From Phytoactinopolyspora mesophila (GTDB taxonomy: Bacteria > Actinomycetota > Actinomycetes > Jiangellales > Jiangellaceae), in contig NZ_WLZY01000006.1 of assembly GCF_010122465.1 (NCBI RefSeq), positions 338,419 through 402,418 on the forward strand: a stretch of 64,000 nucleotides of DNA, written 5' to 3'. This document shows, one piece after another, positions 34,439 to 42,797 of this stretch. The notes below the pieces were generated by a model. It saw nothing but the letters and a program-made list of their open reading frames with translations. It had not been told where the DNA came from and did not search any database. The position numbers and the translations under genes were made by a program. Position 1 is the first letter of the stretch; each line of letters opens with the position of its first letter.

Positions 34439-35623
34439 ATGCCCGACATGGACGAACTGGTCGCCGGGGTGATCCGCAGCGCTGCGGACCGGGTGCCGGC
34501 TTTCGCCGACCGGCTGCGTGCCGCGGGTATCTCGGCGACGTCAATTCAGGGTGTGCGTGATCTCGATGCCCTGCCGGTGCTGAGCAAGGACGACGTCCTG
34601 GAACTTCAGCGTGAGAGGCCGCCGTTCGGCGGGCTGCTGGATCCCGGCGCCGACGTGCGGCGTGTATTCCAATCCCCGGGTCCCATCTATGAACCGCAGC
34701 TCACCGGCGCCGATCCGTGGCGCTGGGGATCGGCCCTGGCCGCGTGCGGCATCACCAGGTCCGACGTCCTGCTCAATTGCTTCAGTTACCACCTCTCACC
34801 GGCGGGCGCGATGTTCGAGGAAGCCGGGCTGGCGCTGGGCTGCACCGTCCTGCCCGGGGGCGTCGGAAACCTGGATTTGCAGGCCCAGGCGATCGCCGAT
34901 CTGGACGTGACCGCGTACGCCGGCTTGCCGAGTTATCTCAAGTCGCTGGTCGAGCGGTACAACTCCGCCGGACTGGACCCCGCCCGGTGGCAGCTCACCA
35001 AGGCGCTGGTGACGGCCGAGCCCTTGCCCGGCGACCTCCGCGGCTGGCTGGAGCAGCGGGTTCCGGTTGTTCGGATGGCCTACGGCACCGCCGAGACCGG
35101 ACTGCTCGGCTACGAGGTGGAGCCCGGCGCCGGCCTCGTCGTTCCGGACGGCGTGCTCGTCCAGGTGTGCGACCTCGACACCGGCGAGCCACTCGACGAG
35201 GGTGAGGGCCAGATCGTCGTCACTCTGCTGCGCCCGGAGTATCCGCTGGTGCGTTTCGGCACGGGAGACCTGTCCGCATGGCTCCCTGGTCCGGCCGGCG
35301 AGCGGCGGCTGGCCGGTGTGCTCGGCCGGGTAGGCGCCGCGGTCAAGGTACGGGGAATGTTCCTGCATCCGCGGCAGGTCGAGGCCACGATGCGGAGTAT
35401 GGACGGGGTTGCGGCGTATCGGTTCGTCGTCGACCGGGTCGACCACCGCGACACGTTGCGCTGTGAAGTCCTTCCCAGCCCCGGCGCTCATCCCGAGCAG
35501 GTAGGCGCCGAGGTGCGGGATCGGGTGAAGGCCGAGCTCCGGCTGACCACCGAGGTGGAGCTGGTGGAGCACGTCGAAGACACCAGCGTGCTGGTCGACG
35601 TCCGTCTCTGGGACTCGGGATGA
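34439..35623 (+). CDS. Phenylacetate-CoA ligase-like protein (PaaK family)
   Basis: A 394-residue adenylating-enzyme homologue, last gene of the Liv operon, 15 bp after livF with RBS GAGAGGGG. YGTAETGLLGYE (about 218) is the TE-type motif, VRFGTGDLSAW the TGD-type motif, and VLGRVGAAVKVRGMFLHPRQVE the PaaK C-terminal hinge. The N-terminal glycine/threonine loop is replaced by QSPGPIYEPQLTG, a form I associate with PaaK-like genes in Liv clusters. Activity on an aromatic acid is plausible but not shown. Confidence 0.8.
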   Translation: MPDMDELVAGVIRSAADRVPAFADRLRAAGISATSIQGVRDLDALPVLSKDDVLELQRERPPFGGLLDPGADVRRVFQSPGPIYEPQLTGADPWRWGSALAACGITRSDVLLNCFSYHLSPAGAMFEEAGLALGCTVLPGGVGNLDLQAQAIADLDVTAYAGLPSYLKSLVERYNSAGLDPARWQLTKALVTAEPLPGDLRGWLEQRVPVVRMAYGTAETGLLGYEVEPGAGLVVPDGVLVQVCDLDTGEPLDEGEGQIVVTLLRPEYPLVRFGTGDLSAWLPGPAGERRLAGVLGRVGAAVKVRGMFLHPRQVEATMRSMDGVAAYRFVVDRVDHRDTLRCEVLPSPGAHPEQVGAEVRDRVKAELRLTTEVELVEHVEDTSVLVDVRLWDSG

Positions 35624-35635
35624 CGAACCATTGAT

Positions 35636-36067
35636 TCACGCCGCTCCGGCCTGGTGGGCTAGGTGTTCGATGCGCTCCAGCATCACCGCCGATGGCACCA
35701 CCTTGCCTGTCGCGTAGGTGGAGAGCCGCGAAGCTGACGTGCCCAAACGTTCCGCGAACTCCGCCTGTGTGGCGCCCGAGCGCCGGATCGCCTCGCGTAC
35801 CCTTCTGGCCACGCGCTGCCTGGGCGTCTCACGTGCGTGCACGAGCACAGACCGGAGTACCGCTGCACTCGACGTGGATTCGGCCAGTTCAATAGCGACC
35901 GCGAGGTCGTCAGCGACCGATCCGTGCGGGTGCGCGATCACCTCTGCGGCTACACGTTGCCAGTCATCGATCCCGCCGCGATCGATGGCTGCCAGGATTC
36001 CCTCGACACCCCATTCGTTGACTGGACTGTCCGGCGTGATGGTCAGGTTGCGAAATGTCAGCGCCAT
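35636..36067 (-). CDS. XRE-type helix-turn-helix antitoxin
   Basis: A 143-residue protein. The ATG at 36067 has a strong RBS (GGAGGTGAG). The N-terminal 70 residues are of no known fold to me. The C-terminal half holds a classic XRE helix-turn-helix: VREAIRRSGATQAEFAERLG then TSASRLSTYATGKVVPSA (about 92-130). It begins 5 bp after the nucleotidyltransferase gene, so the order is toxin then antitoxin. It probably binds and neutralises the toxin and represses the palindromic promoter at 36829-36848. Confidence 0.75.
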   Translation of the reverse strand: MALTFRNLTITPDSPVNEWGVEGILAAIDRGGIDDWQRVAAEVIAHPHGSVADDLAVAIELAESTSSAAVLRSVLVHARETPRQRVARRVREAIRRSGATQAEFAERLGTSASRLSTYATGKVVPSAVMLERIEHLAHQAGAA

Positions 36068-36072
36068 ACGTC

Positions 36073-36822
36073 TCACCTCCATTCCTTGCTGGTCATACGC
36101 CGTGCTAACTCCTGGCACTCGTCGACGACGTTGTTCCACGAATGCCACCATGAACGTAACGCCTTGTACTCCGCGAGCCTTTCCAGTGTGGATGTGTCGC
36201 GCGGGGATGGGTCTGCCAGTTGCCGTGCTAGCTGTGTTGCGACCCGACGCCCGTCCGCCCGGGTGTCCGCGTAGTAGTGATCGATCCCGCAGAGAACGCG
36301 TGCACTGGGCCCGGCGCCGTAACGTGCGCTCAAAGCGGCGACGTCGAGGTAGTCGCGGACCTGGTTGCGTTTGACGATCAGGAAGGCCTTGACACGCAGA
36401 GTCTCTTCAGCCGTCGGGACAGTGAGCGTCTGGCCTGACGGAAGAGTGATGAGGGTCGTTTCCAGCGGGGTTGTGCGGATTAACTGCCGTATGCCGCTTT
36501 CGATGCCGCCGAGGCTGCCGAGCACAATCTTCCCGGGTGTCGCACGATTGGTGACCCAGTCGCCTTCGCGTTCCAGTGCGTCAAGAATCGCGTCGAATCT
36601 GTGGCGCAGGTCAGTTGCGACATGATCGTGGTCATACGAGGCCCGGTGTCCGGCATACAGCGCCGCGGCCGAACCACCCACCAAGACGGTATCGGGGACA
36701 AGCTCTTGAAGCCGGGCAGCGGAATCAAGCACATCAAGCAGATCTGGATCACGCTCGGCGAGCTCGCCTTCGATCTGCTCGGCCCCAGATTGATGGTGAT
36801 CTGCTGAATCGTGCGCCGACAT
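36073..36822 (-). CDS. AbiEii/AbiGii-like nucleotidyltransferase toxin
   Basis: A 249-residue nucleotidyltransferase-fold protein. The active-site motif is LVGGSAAALYAGHR (Gly49-Gly50-Ser51) followed by DHDH (Asp64, Asp66). KAFLIVKRNQVRDYLDVAAL is the conserved helical segment seen in AbiEii-type proteins. Such toxins transfer nucleotides to tRNA or proteins and can cause abortive infection or growth arrest. The ATG at 36822 is about 7 nt after a -10-like TATAGT on the minus strand, so the transcript is probably leaderless. Confidence 0.75.
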   Translation of the reverse strand: MSAHDSADHHQSGAEQIEGELAERDPDLLDVLDSAARLQELVPDTVLVGGSAAALYAGHRASYDHDHVATDLRHRFDAILDALEREGDWVTNRATPGKIVLGSLGGIESGIRQLIRTTPLETTLITLPSGQTLTVPTAEETLRVKAFLIVKRNQVRDYLDVAALSARYGAGPSARVLCGIDHYYADTRADGRRVATQLARQLADPSPRDTSTLERLAEYKALRSWWHSWNNVVDECQELARRMTSKEWR

Positions 36823-36828
36823 GCATTG

Positions 36829-36848
36829 ACTATATCAGATCTGATAAT
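36829..36848. promoter_or_regulatory. Divergent leaderless promoters sharing a 14-bp palindrome
   Basis: TATCAGATCTGATA (36833-36846) is a perfect palindrome. It overlaps a minus-strand -10 (TATAGT, 36834-36829) serving the toxin ATG at 36822 and a plus-strand -10 (GATAAT, 36843-36848) serving the ATG at 36858. Both ATGs are 6-10 nt from their -10 boxes. The antitoxin is the obvious candidate ligand. Confidence 0.6.
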
Positions 36849-36857
36849 CTGCTTGCT

Positions 36858-37862
36858 ATGGCCCCATATATTTTCCCGGCGGGGAAGCTACCGGCCGATG
36901 TGCTCTCGCGGCTGCTCGATGACTTCGGAGGAGCCCCGGACGACGTCCGCCTCGGGCCCGCGGTCGGTGAAGACGCTTGTGCGCTGAACGTCGGGGACCA
37001 CGTCGTCCTCGCGGCGACCGATCCGATCACCATGACGTCCCGGGACATCGGCCGTTACGCCGTGATCATCAACGCCAACGACATCGCCGTGAGTGGTGCC
37101 CGGCCGCGCTGGTTTCTCGCCACCGTTCTGTTGCCTGTTGGTGCCGACGCCGAGATGGTTGAGAGTGTGTTCGCTGCCATGCGACCGGCACTCGACGAGG
37201 TCGGGGCCGCGCTGGTGGGCGGGCACACCGAGGTCACGAGTGCGGTGAATCAGCCGGTGATCGTCGGACAGATGCTCGGCATCGCCGAAGACGGGCGCTT
37301 CGTGACGACGTCTGGGGCGGTACCCGGGGACGTCGTCGTACAGATCGCAGCCGCACCGGTCGAGGGCGCAGCGGTACTGGCCAGCGAGGCTAGCGACCGG
37401 TTGGGCGCGTTATCGGCTGACGTGCTCGACGACGCCCTGCGGGCCGCGCACGATCCCGGGATCTCCGTGGTGGAGAGCGCACTAATGGCGCGCGATCTTG
37501 GGGCCACGGCGATGCACGATCCCACCGAGGGCGGCCTCGCTGCCGGTCTGCACGAGCTCGCCACCGCTGCCGGAACGGCCATCCGAGTGGACCGGGACCA
37601 GGTTCGATGGTTCGAGCCGGGTCTACAGGTCTGCCGCGCGCTCGGCGCCGATCCCTGGGGCACCCTCGCCTCGGGGTGTCTGCTCGCCACGTTCGCGCCT
37701 GAACAGGCCGAAGCCGCGGTGGACGCGTTCCGCTCCAATGACGTTCCGGCGGCGGCCATCGGCGTCGTCGAATCCGGCGCCGGAGTTCACGACATAGACG
37801 ACGACGCCGTGCCGTGGCCTGAACGAGACGAAGCCCTCCGCGTGATGGGACAGCAACGATAG
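36858..37862 (+). CDS. AIR synthase / HypE-PurM-like protein
   Basis: A 334-residue two-domain ATP-binding protein of the PurM/HypE/SelD superfamily. LGPAVGEDACALNVGDHVVLAATDPIT is the N-terminal nucleotide/metal region (residues 32-58), followed by INANDIAVSGARPRWFL, LVGGHTEVT and the C-terminal DPTEGGLAAGLHELA. No hydrogenase or purine genes are nearby, so HypE or PurM function is not supported; stand-alone HypE-like homologues in archaea and actinobacteria are uncharacterised. Its promoter palindrome is shared with the toxin. I find no RBS. Confidence 0.8.
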   Translation: MAPYIFPAGKLPADVLSRLLDDFGGAPDDVRLGPAVGEDACALNVGDHVVLAATDPITMTSRDIGRYAVIINANDIAVSGARPRWFLATVLLPVGADAEMVESVFAAMRPALDEVGAALVGGHTEVTSAVNQPVIVGQMLGIAEDGRFVTTSGAVPGDVVVQIAAAPVEGAAVLASEASDRLGALSADVLDDALRAAHDPGISVVESALMARDLGATAMHDPTEGGLAAGLHELATAAGTAIRVDRDQVRWFEPGLQVCRALGADPWGTLASGCLLATFAPEQAEAAVDAFRSNDVPAAAIGVVESGAGVHDIDDDAVPWPERDEALRVMGQQR

Positions 37863-37914
37863 GGCGCGAGGTCAATCCGTTTTGAGCGCGGCTCACTACA
37901 ATGTTGATAAGGTG

Positions 37915-37929
37915 TGTATGTTTCATACA
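37915..37929 (+). promoter_or_regulatory. Palindromic operator of the vapBC operon
   Basis: TGTATG-TTT-CATACA is a perfect 6-bp inverted repeat, 25 bp before the vapB start. A VapB-VapC complex would bind here for autoregulation. Confidence 0.55.
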
Positions 37930-37954
37930 TGCTGTTGGCTTAAGGGGTGGCGGG

Positions 37955-38176
37955 ATGTCGGTGACGCAGATCGATCTCGACGATGATGCCCTGGCGGAGG
38001 CGATGCGATTGTCTGGCGCCAAGACGAAGAAGGAAACGGTCAACTTGGCGTTGCGCGAGCTGGCGGCCCGGCACCGTCGGGTCGCCGCGATTGAGCATTA
38101 CGGGTCCCTAGCGGCGCGATGGGACTACGACGGTTGGCAAAAGACACGTGACGCCGAAAAGAACCTGGGCGCGTGA
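37955..38176 (+). CDS. vapB: VapB-type antitoxin
   Basis: A 73-residue antitoxin. MSVTQIDLDDDALAEAMRLSG then KTKKETVNLALRELAARHRR is the VapB (DUF2191) ribbon-helix-helix DNA-binding pattern. The C-terminal tail (YGSLAARWDYDGWQKTRDAEK) is the toxin-binding part. The ATG at 37955 follows a purine-rich AAGGGGTGG; an earlier ATG lies across the operator. It overlaps vapC by 4 bp (GTGA). Confidence 0.9.
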   Translation: MSVTQIDLDDDALAEAMRLSGAKTKKETVNLALRELAARHRRVAAIEHYGSLAARWDYDGWQKTRDAEKNLGA

Positions 38177-38628
38177 TTCGTTACCTCATCGACTCGTCTG
38201 GCTTATGGCGCATTATGCGGGACGAGCGGTTGCGCGCTGCGTGGTCCGAGGTGCTGTCAGTCCAGGCGATCGGATCGTGCCATCCGCAACGTCTTGAGTT
38301 CTGCCGTTCGGCGCGCAACGCCGATGAATACGACGACATGACGCACATGTTCGAGGACCTCTACCCTGATGTCACTGTTCACAAGAGCGCGTGGAGATGG
38401 GCCGATGCAGCTCAGCGTCGCCTGCTCCGGCACGGAGCACACCGGGCGATGTCGGCCGTTGACCTGTTGATCTGCGCAACCGCCGCGCATCACGGTGTGG
38501 TCGTCCTTCATGACAACAACGACTTTGCCACCGCGGCGCGTCACCTACCGGATGTGGCCGAGCGGAGAGTGCGGGATACCCCGCCCGCATCGCCGGACGA
38601 CGGCACCACCATCGTCGTTAACCCATGA
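38173..38628 (+). CDS. vapC: VapC-type PIN-domain ribonuclease toxin
   Basis: A 151-residue PIN-domain RNase with a GTG start within the vapB stop. Acidic metal ligands are Asp7 (LIDSSGLWRI), Glu near residue 42 (RLEF), Asp in SAVDLLICATA (about 97) and the Asp pair in HDNNDF (about 115-119). VapC toxins cut tRNA or rRNA and stop translation until VapB is restored. The stop codon is inside the hairpin at 38622-38679. Confidence 0.9.
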   Translation: MIRYLIDSSGLWRIMRDERLRAAWSEVLSVQAIGSCHPQRLEFCRSARNADEYDDMTHMFEDLYPDVTVHKSAWRWADAAQRRLLRHGAHRAMSAVDLLICATAAHHGVVVLHDNNDFATAARHLPDVAERRVRDTPPASPDDGTTIVVNP

Positions 38629-38679
38629 TCGTTGGCTTTTCACCCCGTGACCAGGGGGTAAAAAGCCAACGATCATGGG
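38622..38679. terminator. 25-bp hairpin at the vapC stop codon
   Basis: Arms 38622-38646 and 38655-38679 pair with one mismatch and an 8-nt loop. The arm contains the vapC stop (TGA) and the core TGATCGTTGGCTTTT, nearly the same as in the hairpin at 18017-18066 (TGATCATTGGCTTTT). Confidence 0.85.
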
Positions 38680-38700
38680 AGGGCGGACTATCGTGATGAC

Positions 38701-39912
38701 ATGGCGCCGTCGCAGGTCTTGGAGGTTTCCGGGCGTGAGGTGACCGTCACCAACCCGGACAAGCCGCTGTTTCCGTTGCTCGGTTACACCAAGCTTGATT
38801 TGGTGCAGTACTACCTGGCGGTTGCCGATGGTGCGCTGCGCGGCGTGGTCGGACGCCCGATGATCCTGAAGCGTTTCGTCAAAGGGATCGAGGAGGAAGC
38901 GTTCTTCCAGAAGCGGGCGCCGTCGAAGCGGCCAGACTGGATCGAGGTGGCGACGCTCCGGTACGCGTCGGGGACCAGCGCCGATGAGGTCGTCATCCGT
39001 GATGCCGCCGCGCTGGCGTGGGTGGTCAATCTCGGCTGTGTCGATCTGAACCCGCATCCGGTGCGGGCAGAGGACCTCAACCGCCCGGACGAACTGCGCA
39101 TCGATCTGGACCCGGTGCCGGGCATCGATTGGAAGCAGATTGTCGACGTTGCGTTCGTGGCGAAAGAGGTGCTGGAGGATCACGGGTTGACGGCATGGCC
39201 CAAGACGTCGGGATCGCGTGGCTTCCACATCTGCACCCGCATCGAGCCGAGCTGGGAATACCGCGAGGTCCGCCTGGCCGCGGAGACGGTCGCGCGGGAG
39301 GTCGAGAACCGCGCGCCGGAGATCGCCACGGCGAGGTGGTGGAAAGAAGAACGCGAAGGTGTGTTCGTCGACTTCAACCAGAATGCCAAGGACCGGACGG
39401 TGGCGTCGGCGTACTCGGTGCGCCCCACCCCGGATGCACGTGTGTCCGCGCCGCTGAGCTGGGACGAGGTCGCCGATTGCCGGCCGGAAGATTACACGCT
39501 GGCCTCGGTTCGGAACCGATTCGCCGAGATCGGTGATCCGTGGGCGGGAATCGACGACGCGCCGGGGTCGCTGGATGCGCTGCTGGGCTTGGCGAAGCAG
39601 CTCGGCCCGGCCGAAAAGCCGCCGAAGGGTGCGGGCCGGAGGCAGCAGACGATGCCGCTCATCGAGATCGCACGGGCCAAGACCAAGAAAGAGGCGCTCG
39701 ACGGCTTGGAGCGGTGGAAAGGCCGGCACCCGGCGGTGGTTCCGCATTTGAAGCCGGCCGACGTGCTGGTCGATGGGATGCGGGGTAGGAGTTCGCTCTG
39801 GTACCGGATCCGGATCAACTTGCATCACGTTCCCGAACCCGAGCGGCCGGAGCAGGAGCCGCTGGAGGTCGACTATGACCCCTGGGCCGGCACCCCTTGG
39901 GGCCGCGAATAG
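38701..39912 (+). CDS. Stand-alone LigD-type polymerase/primase domain protein
   Basis: A 403-residue protein of the archaeo-eukaryotic primase type found in LigD. The metal motif is RIDLDPVPG (about residues 133-141), followed by TSGSRGFHICTRI (about 167-179, nucleotide binding) and EGVFVDFNQNAKDRTVASAYSVR (third metal Asp). No ligase or nuclease domain is attached, and no Ku is in the window. A C-terminal extension past residue 290 ends with VDYDPWAGTPWGRE. It may fill gaps in end joining or excision repair. Confidence 0.88.
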   Translation: MAPSQVLEVSGREVTVTNPDKPLFPLLGYTKLDLVQYYLAVADGALRGVVGRPMILKRFVKGIEEEAFFQKRAPSKRPDWIEVATLRYASGTSADEVVIRDAAALAWVVNLGCVDLNPHPVRAEDLNRPDELRIDLDPVPGIDWKQIVDVAFVAKEVLEDHGLTAWPKTSGSRGFHICTRIEPSWEYREVRLAAETVAREVENRAPEIATARWWKEEREGVFVDFNQNAKDRTVASAYSVRPTPDARVSAPLSWDEVADCRPEDYTLASVRNRFAEIGDPWAGIDDAPGSLDALLGLAKQLGPAEKPPKGAGRRQQTMPLIEIARAKTKKEALDGLERWKGRHPAVVPHLKPADVLVDGMRGRSSLWYRIRINLHHVPEPERPEQEPLEVDYDPWAGTPWGRE

Positions 39913-39933
39913 GGCTGAATCCGGTGCGAACGA

Positions 39934-40695
39934 TCAGTCCGCGGCGGACGGCTCGACGACCCGCCACCGGGCGTACTTCGGGAGGCGGCCGTCGCCCGAG
40001 GAACGCCCGGTGAGTCGGCGACGGATCCACGGGACGACGTAGCGCCGGTAGTACACGGCGTTGGTCATCAGGCTCGGCGGAGAAACCACTCGGGGGACTG
40101 GAGCCAGCCATTCTTGCGGGAACTGTGCCCCCAAGGTTCGCAGCACGTGTGCCGCGGCGCGGTGATGTCCTATGGCGTTCAGGTGCAGCCGGTCGTCGGC
40201 CCAGTAGTCCGCCCGGGCCAGTTCGGTGTCGGCCCACACGTTGACGAACGGGATGTCGTATTCGGCGGTCAGTTCCTTGACCGCGGCGGTGAGGAGGTCG
40301 CCTTTGCGCTGGGTGCGTCGTCCCATCGGCAGGTTGCGGGTGGGGTTTCCGCCGCTCAGAAGCACCGGCCGCACGCCCGCGTCGAGGCAGCGGGTGACTA
40401 CATATTCGGCCTGGCTCCGGATGCGGCGGAGGTCCGCGCCCGGGCGCAGCATGTCGTTGCCACCGCCGTTGAAGGTGAGCAGGGTCGGTTCTAGTGCCAG
40501 CGCCGGCTCCAATTGCTCGGCCACGATCTGTTCCATCAGCTTGCCTCGCACAGCGAGATTGGCGTATTCGATCGGGCCGCCCTGGTCGATGGCCAGACCG
40601 GCGGCCACGATATCCGACCAGCCTCGTATGCTGCCGTCTTGGAGCTCGTCGCCGACGCCTTCGGTGAAGCTGTCTCCCAGGCAAACCAGTCGCAT
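39934..40695 (-). CDS. SGNH/GDSL-type esterase
   Basis: A 253-residue hydrolase. The nucleophile Ser is in CLGDSFTEG (block I, residue about 8). Block II Gly is in LAVRG, block III is FNGGGNDML, and block V is DRLHLNAIGHHRAA with catalytic Asp and His. All four SGNH blocks are present. The ATG at 40695 starts the first strand; longer frames cross the divergent promoter. No signal peptide is visible, so it acts inside the cell on a small ester. It is divergent from the ferredoxin reductase gene. Confidence 0.88.
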   Translation of the reverse strand: MRLVCLGDSFTEGVGDELQDGSIRGWSDIVAAGLAIDQGGPIEYANLAVRGKLMEQIVAEQLEPALALEPTLLTFNGGGNDMLRPGADLRRIRSQAEYVVTRCLDAGVRPVLLSGGNPTRNLPMGRRTQRKGDLLTAAVKELTAEYDIPFVNVWADTELARADYWADDRLHLNAIGHHRAAAHVLRTLGAQFPQEWLAPVPRVVSPPSLMTNAVYYRRYVVPWIRRRLTGRSSGDGRLPKYARWRVVEPSAAD

Positions 40696-40792
40696 TGCCC
40701 CATTATCGGTGCCGGCCGCGCCGGTTGGCGTGGTCCGGGCAATTATGTGTTCCCCGTTGACATGATCGCCGCGATCGGACAGGGTCGGCGAC

Positions 40793-42022
40793 ATGAGTGC
40801 CGAGCGTACCTTCGTGATCGTCGGTGGCGGGCTAGCTGGCGCAAAAGCCGCGGAAACGCTGCGCGCGGAGGGGTTCGACGGTCGAGTGGTGTTGTTCGCC
40901 GCGGAGACAGAGCCGCCGTACGAGCGTCCGCCGTTGTCCAAGGGTTATCTGCTCGGCAGCGATGAGCGGGCGTCGGCGTTCGTGCATCCGTCCGAGTGGT
41001 ACTCCGAGCATGGGATCGACCTGCAGCTGGGCTCACCGGTAGAGGCTGTGCACCCGGCGGAACACGTGGTCGAGATCGCCGGAGGTGAACGGGTCGGCTA
41101 CGAGAAGCTGCTGCTGGCCACCGGTTCGCAGCCGCGACGGCTGGAGGTGCCCGGCGCCGAGCTGGATGACGTCCGCTACTTGCGCGAGCTTTCCGACGCC
41201 GATCACCTGCTCGATCAGCTGGACGTCGGGCACCGGGTGGTCGTTGTCGGTGGTGGCTGGATCGGCTTGGAGGTCGCCGCCGCCGCGCGTACTCACGGCG
41301 CCGACGTGGATCTGATCGAGATCGCCGACCAGCCGCTGCACGACGTCATGGGCGCCGAGGTCGCGGCCGTTTTCGCCGACCTGCATCGTGAGAATGGAGT
41401 GGATCTGCACTTGGGCACCGGCGTCCGTGAGGTGATCGGCGACGCCGGCCGGGTGGTCGCCGTGATCACCACCCGGGGCGAGGAGATCATGGCAGACACG
41501 GTGGTGGTGGGCGTCGGGGCGCGTCCGCTCGTTGATCTCGCCGCCGCCGCTGGGTTGACCGTCGACGACGGCGTGCTGGTGGATGCGGCGCTGCGGACCT
41601 CCGACCCGGACATCTATGCTGCCGGAGACATCGCCGGCATCGAGCACCCGCTGCTCGGCACGCGGATCCGGGTGGAGCATTGGTCGAACGCCGCTGACAC
41701 CGGCACCGCCGCGGCCCGCTCCATGCTCGGGCACGACGTCAGCTACGACCGTCTCCCGTTCTTCTTCACCGACCAGTACGACCTCGGTATGGAATACGTC
41801 GGGCACGCGCCGCCCGGTGCCTACGGTGACGTCGTCCTCCGCGGCGACGTTCCAGGCCGGGCTTTCCAGGCGTTCTGGACAGATGACAACCGCGTGCTCG
41901 CCGGCATGCACGTCAACCTGTGGGACACCGGCATCGGCCCCATCGAGGAGCTGATCCGTTCTGGACGAGCGGTCGATGCCGCCCGCCTCGCCGATCCGGC
42001 CGTCCCGTTGGAAGAGGTGTGA
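40793..42022 (+). CDS. FAD-dependent ferredoxin/rubredoxin reductase
   Basis: A 409-residue NAD(P)H oxidoreductase. The first dinucleotide fold is FVIVGGGLAGAKAAETL (7-23, FAD), then PYERPPLSKGYL, the second fold is VVVVGGGWIGLEVAAAAR (about 144-161, NADH), then DIYAAGDIAGI (FAD) and the Reductase_C tail with RVEHWSNAADTG. It would pass electrons to a ferredoxin, often for a cytochrome P450 or dioxygenase. No such partner is encoded nearby. Confidence 0.9.
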   Translation: MSAERTFVIVGGGLAGAKAAETLRAEGFDGRVVLFAAETEPPYERPPLSKGYLLGSDERASAFVHPSEWYSEHGIDLQLGSPVEAVHPAEHVVEIAGGERVGYEKLLLATGSQPRRLEVPGAELDDVRYLRELSDADHLLDQLDVGHRVVVVGGGWIGLEVAAAARTHGADVDLIEIADQPLHDVMGAEVAAVFADLHRENGVDLHLGTGVREVIGDAGRVVAVITTRGEEIMADTVVVGVGARPLVDLAAAAGLTVDDGVLVDAALRTSDPDIYAAGDIAGIEHPLLGTRIRVEHWSNAADTGTAAARSMLGHDVSYDRLPFFFTDQYDLGMEYVGHAPPGAYGDVVLRGDVPGRAFQAFWTDDNRVLAGMHVNLWDTGIGPIEELIRSGRAVDAARLADPAVPLEEV

Positions 42023-42356
42023 GGCCGGCGGAGCGTACCTGAGCTCTTAGCCATGATCGTGATACGCGCCGCCGGGCGCCCGGCCACGGTGGCGGAGAGC
42101 CAGGGTGATCGTGCCGGCGATCAGCAGCCCAGCCGACGAGCCCCCGCGCCTGCGGTAGCGTCATGGCCAGTGCGGCTGGGCGGGTAGACGATCCGGAGCA
42201 GCGGCATGTCTTCCGATTGTTGCAGGCCAGGCAGCGCGTTGTGGTGCTCATCGTCATTCCGGTGGGTCGAAGGGCCCTCCACTTCGGGATGAACGTCCTG
42301 GTCACAGTGGCCGTTGGGCTAGAGGCAATCGTGTGCGGCGAGTTTAGGCTGGGTCC
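42023..42356. other. Intergenic region without a supported gene
   Basis: Short open frames exist on both strands but none shows a convincing start, RBS and family match. On the minus strand near 42056-42150 one frame (SSAGLLIAGTITLALRHRG) resembles the end of a membrane protein but has no start, so it may be a gene remnant. No terminator or promoter could be fixed. Confidence 0.4.
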
Positions 42357-42773
42357 ATGTTCACCCATCCGAAGACCGGCATGACGGTCCTCTCCGAGGG
42401 AGAGTGCTGGGAGTTGCTCGGCGGTGCGCACGTCGCGCGGCTGGCCGCCGTAGTAGGTGACGAACTGGAAGTCTTTCCGATCAACGTGGTGGTAGACGGC
42501 CACACCGTTGTCTTCCGCACAGCTGAGGGGACGAAGCTCGCCGCCGCGACGATGGCCAGGCAGGTCGTCATCGAAGCCGATGATCATGACCGTGGCACGG
42601 GTCTAGCGTGGAGCGTCGTCCTCAAGGGCGTGGCAGAACGCGTTGACGACTTCAACCGGATCTACCAACTGGAGGAGCTGGCGCTGGTTCCGTGGGACGA
42701 ACGCCCGAAGCAGTGGTTCGTCCAGGTGACGCCGCGGCAGATCAGCGGGCGCCGGTTTGCCGCGGCGGTCTGA
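42357..42773 (+). CDS. Pyridoxamine 5'-phosphate oxidase family (split-barrel flavin) protein
   Basis: A 138-residue split-barrel protein that would bind FMN or F420. CWELLGGAHVARLAAVVGDELEVFPINVVVDGHTVVFRTAEGTKLAAA is the standard first half (residues 17-64), followed by VVIEADD and WSVVLKGVAERVDD. RISGRRF near the end is typical. The ATG has only a weak RBS. Family members reduce or sequester various small molecules; this one's substrate is unknown. Confidence 0.85.
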   Translation: MFTHPKTGMTVLSEGECWELLGGAHVARLAAVVGDELEVFPINVVVDGHTVVFRTAEGTKLAAATMARQVVIEADDHDRGTGLAWSVVLKGVAERVDDFNRIYQLEELALVPWDERPKQWFVQVTPRQISGRRFAAAV

Positions 42774-42797
42774 GCATCTCGTCGTAGTGATCGGCTG

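Noticed and set aside
36858-37862. Calling this gene hypE or purM
   Set aside because: No hydrogenase maturation or purine genes are nearby, and only superfamily features are visible.
42023-42356. Short frames between the ferredoxin reductase and PPOX genes
   Set aside because: None has start, RBS and family support together. At most one is a membrane-protein remnant.
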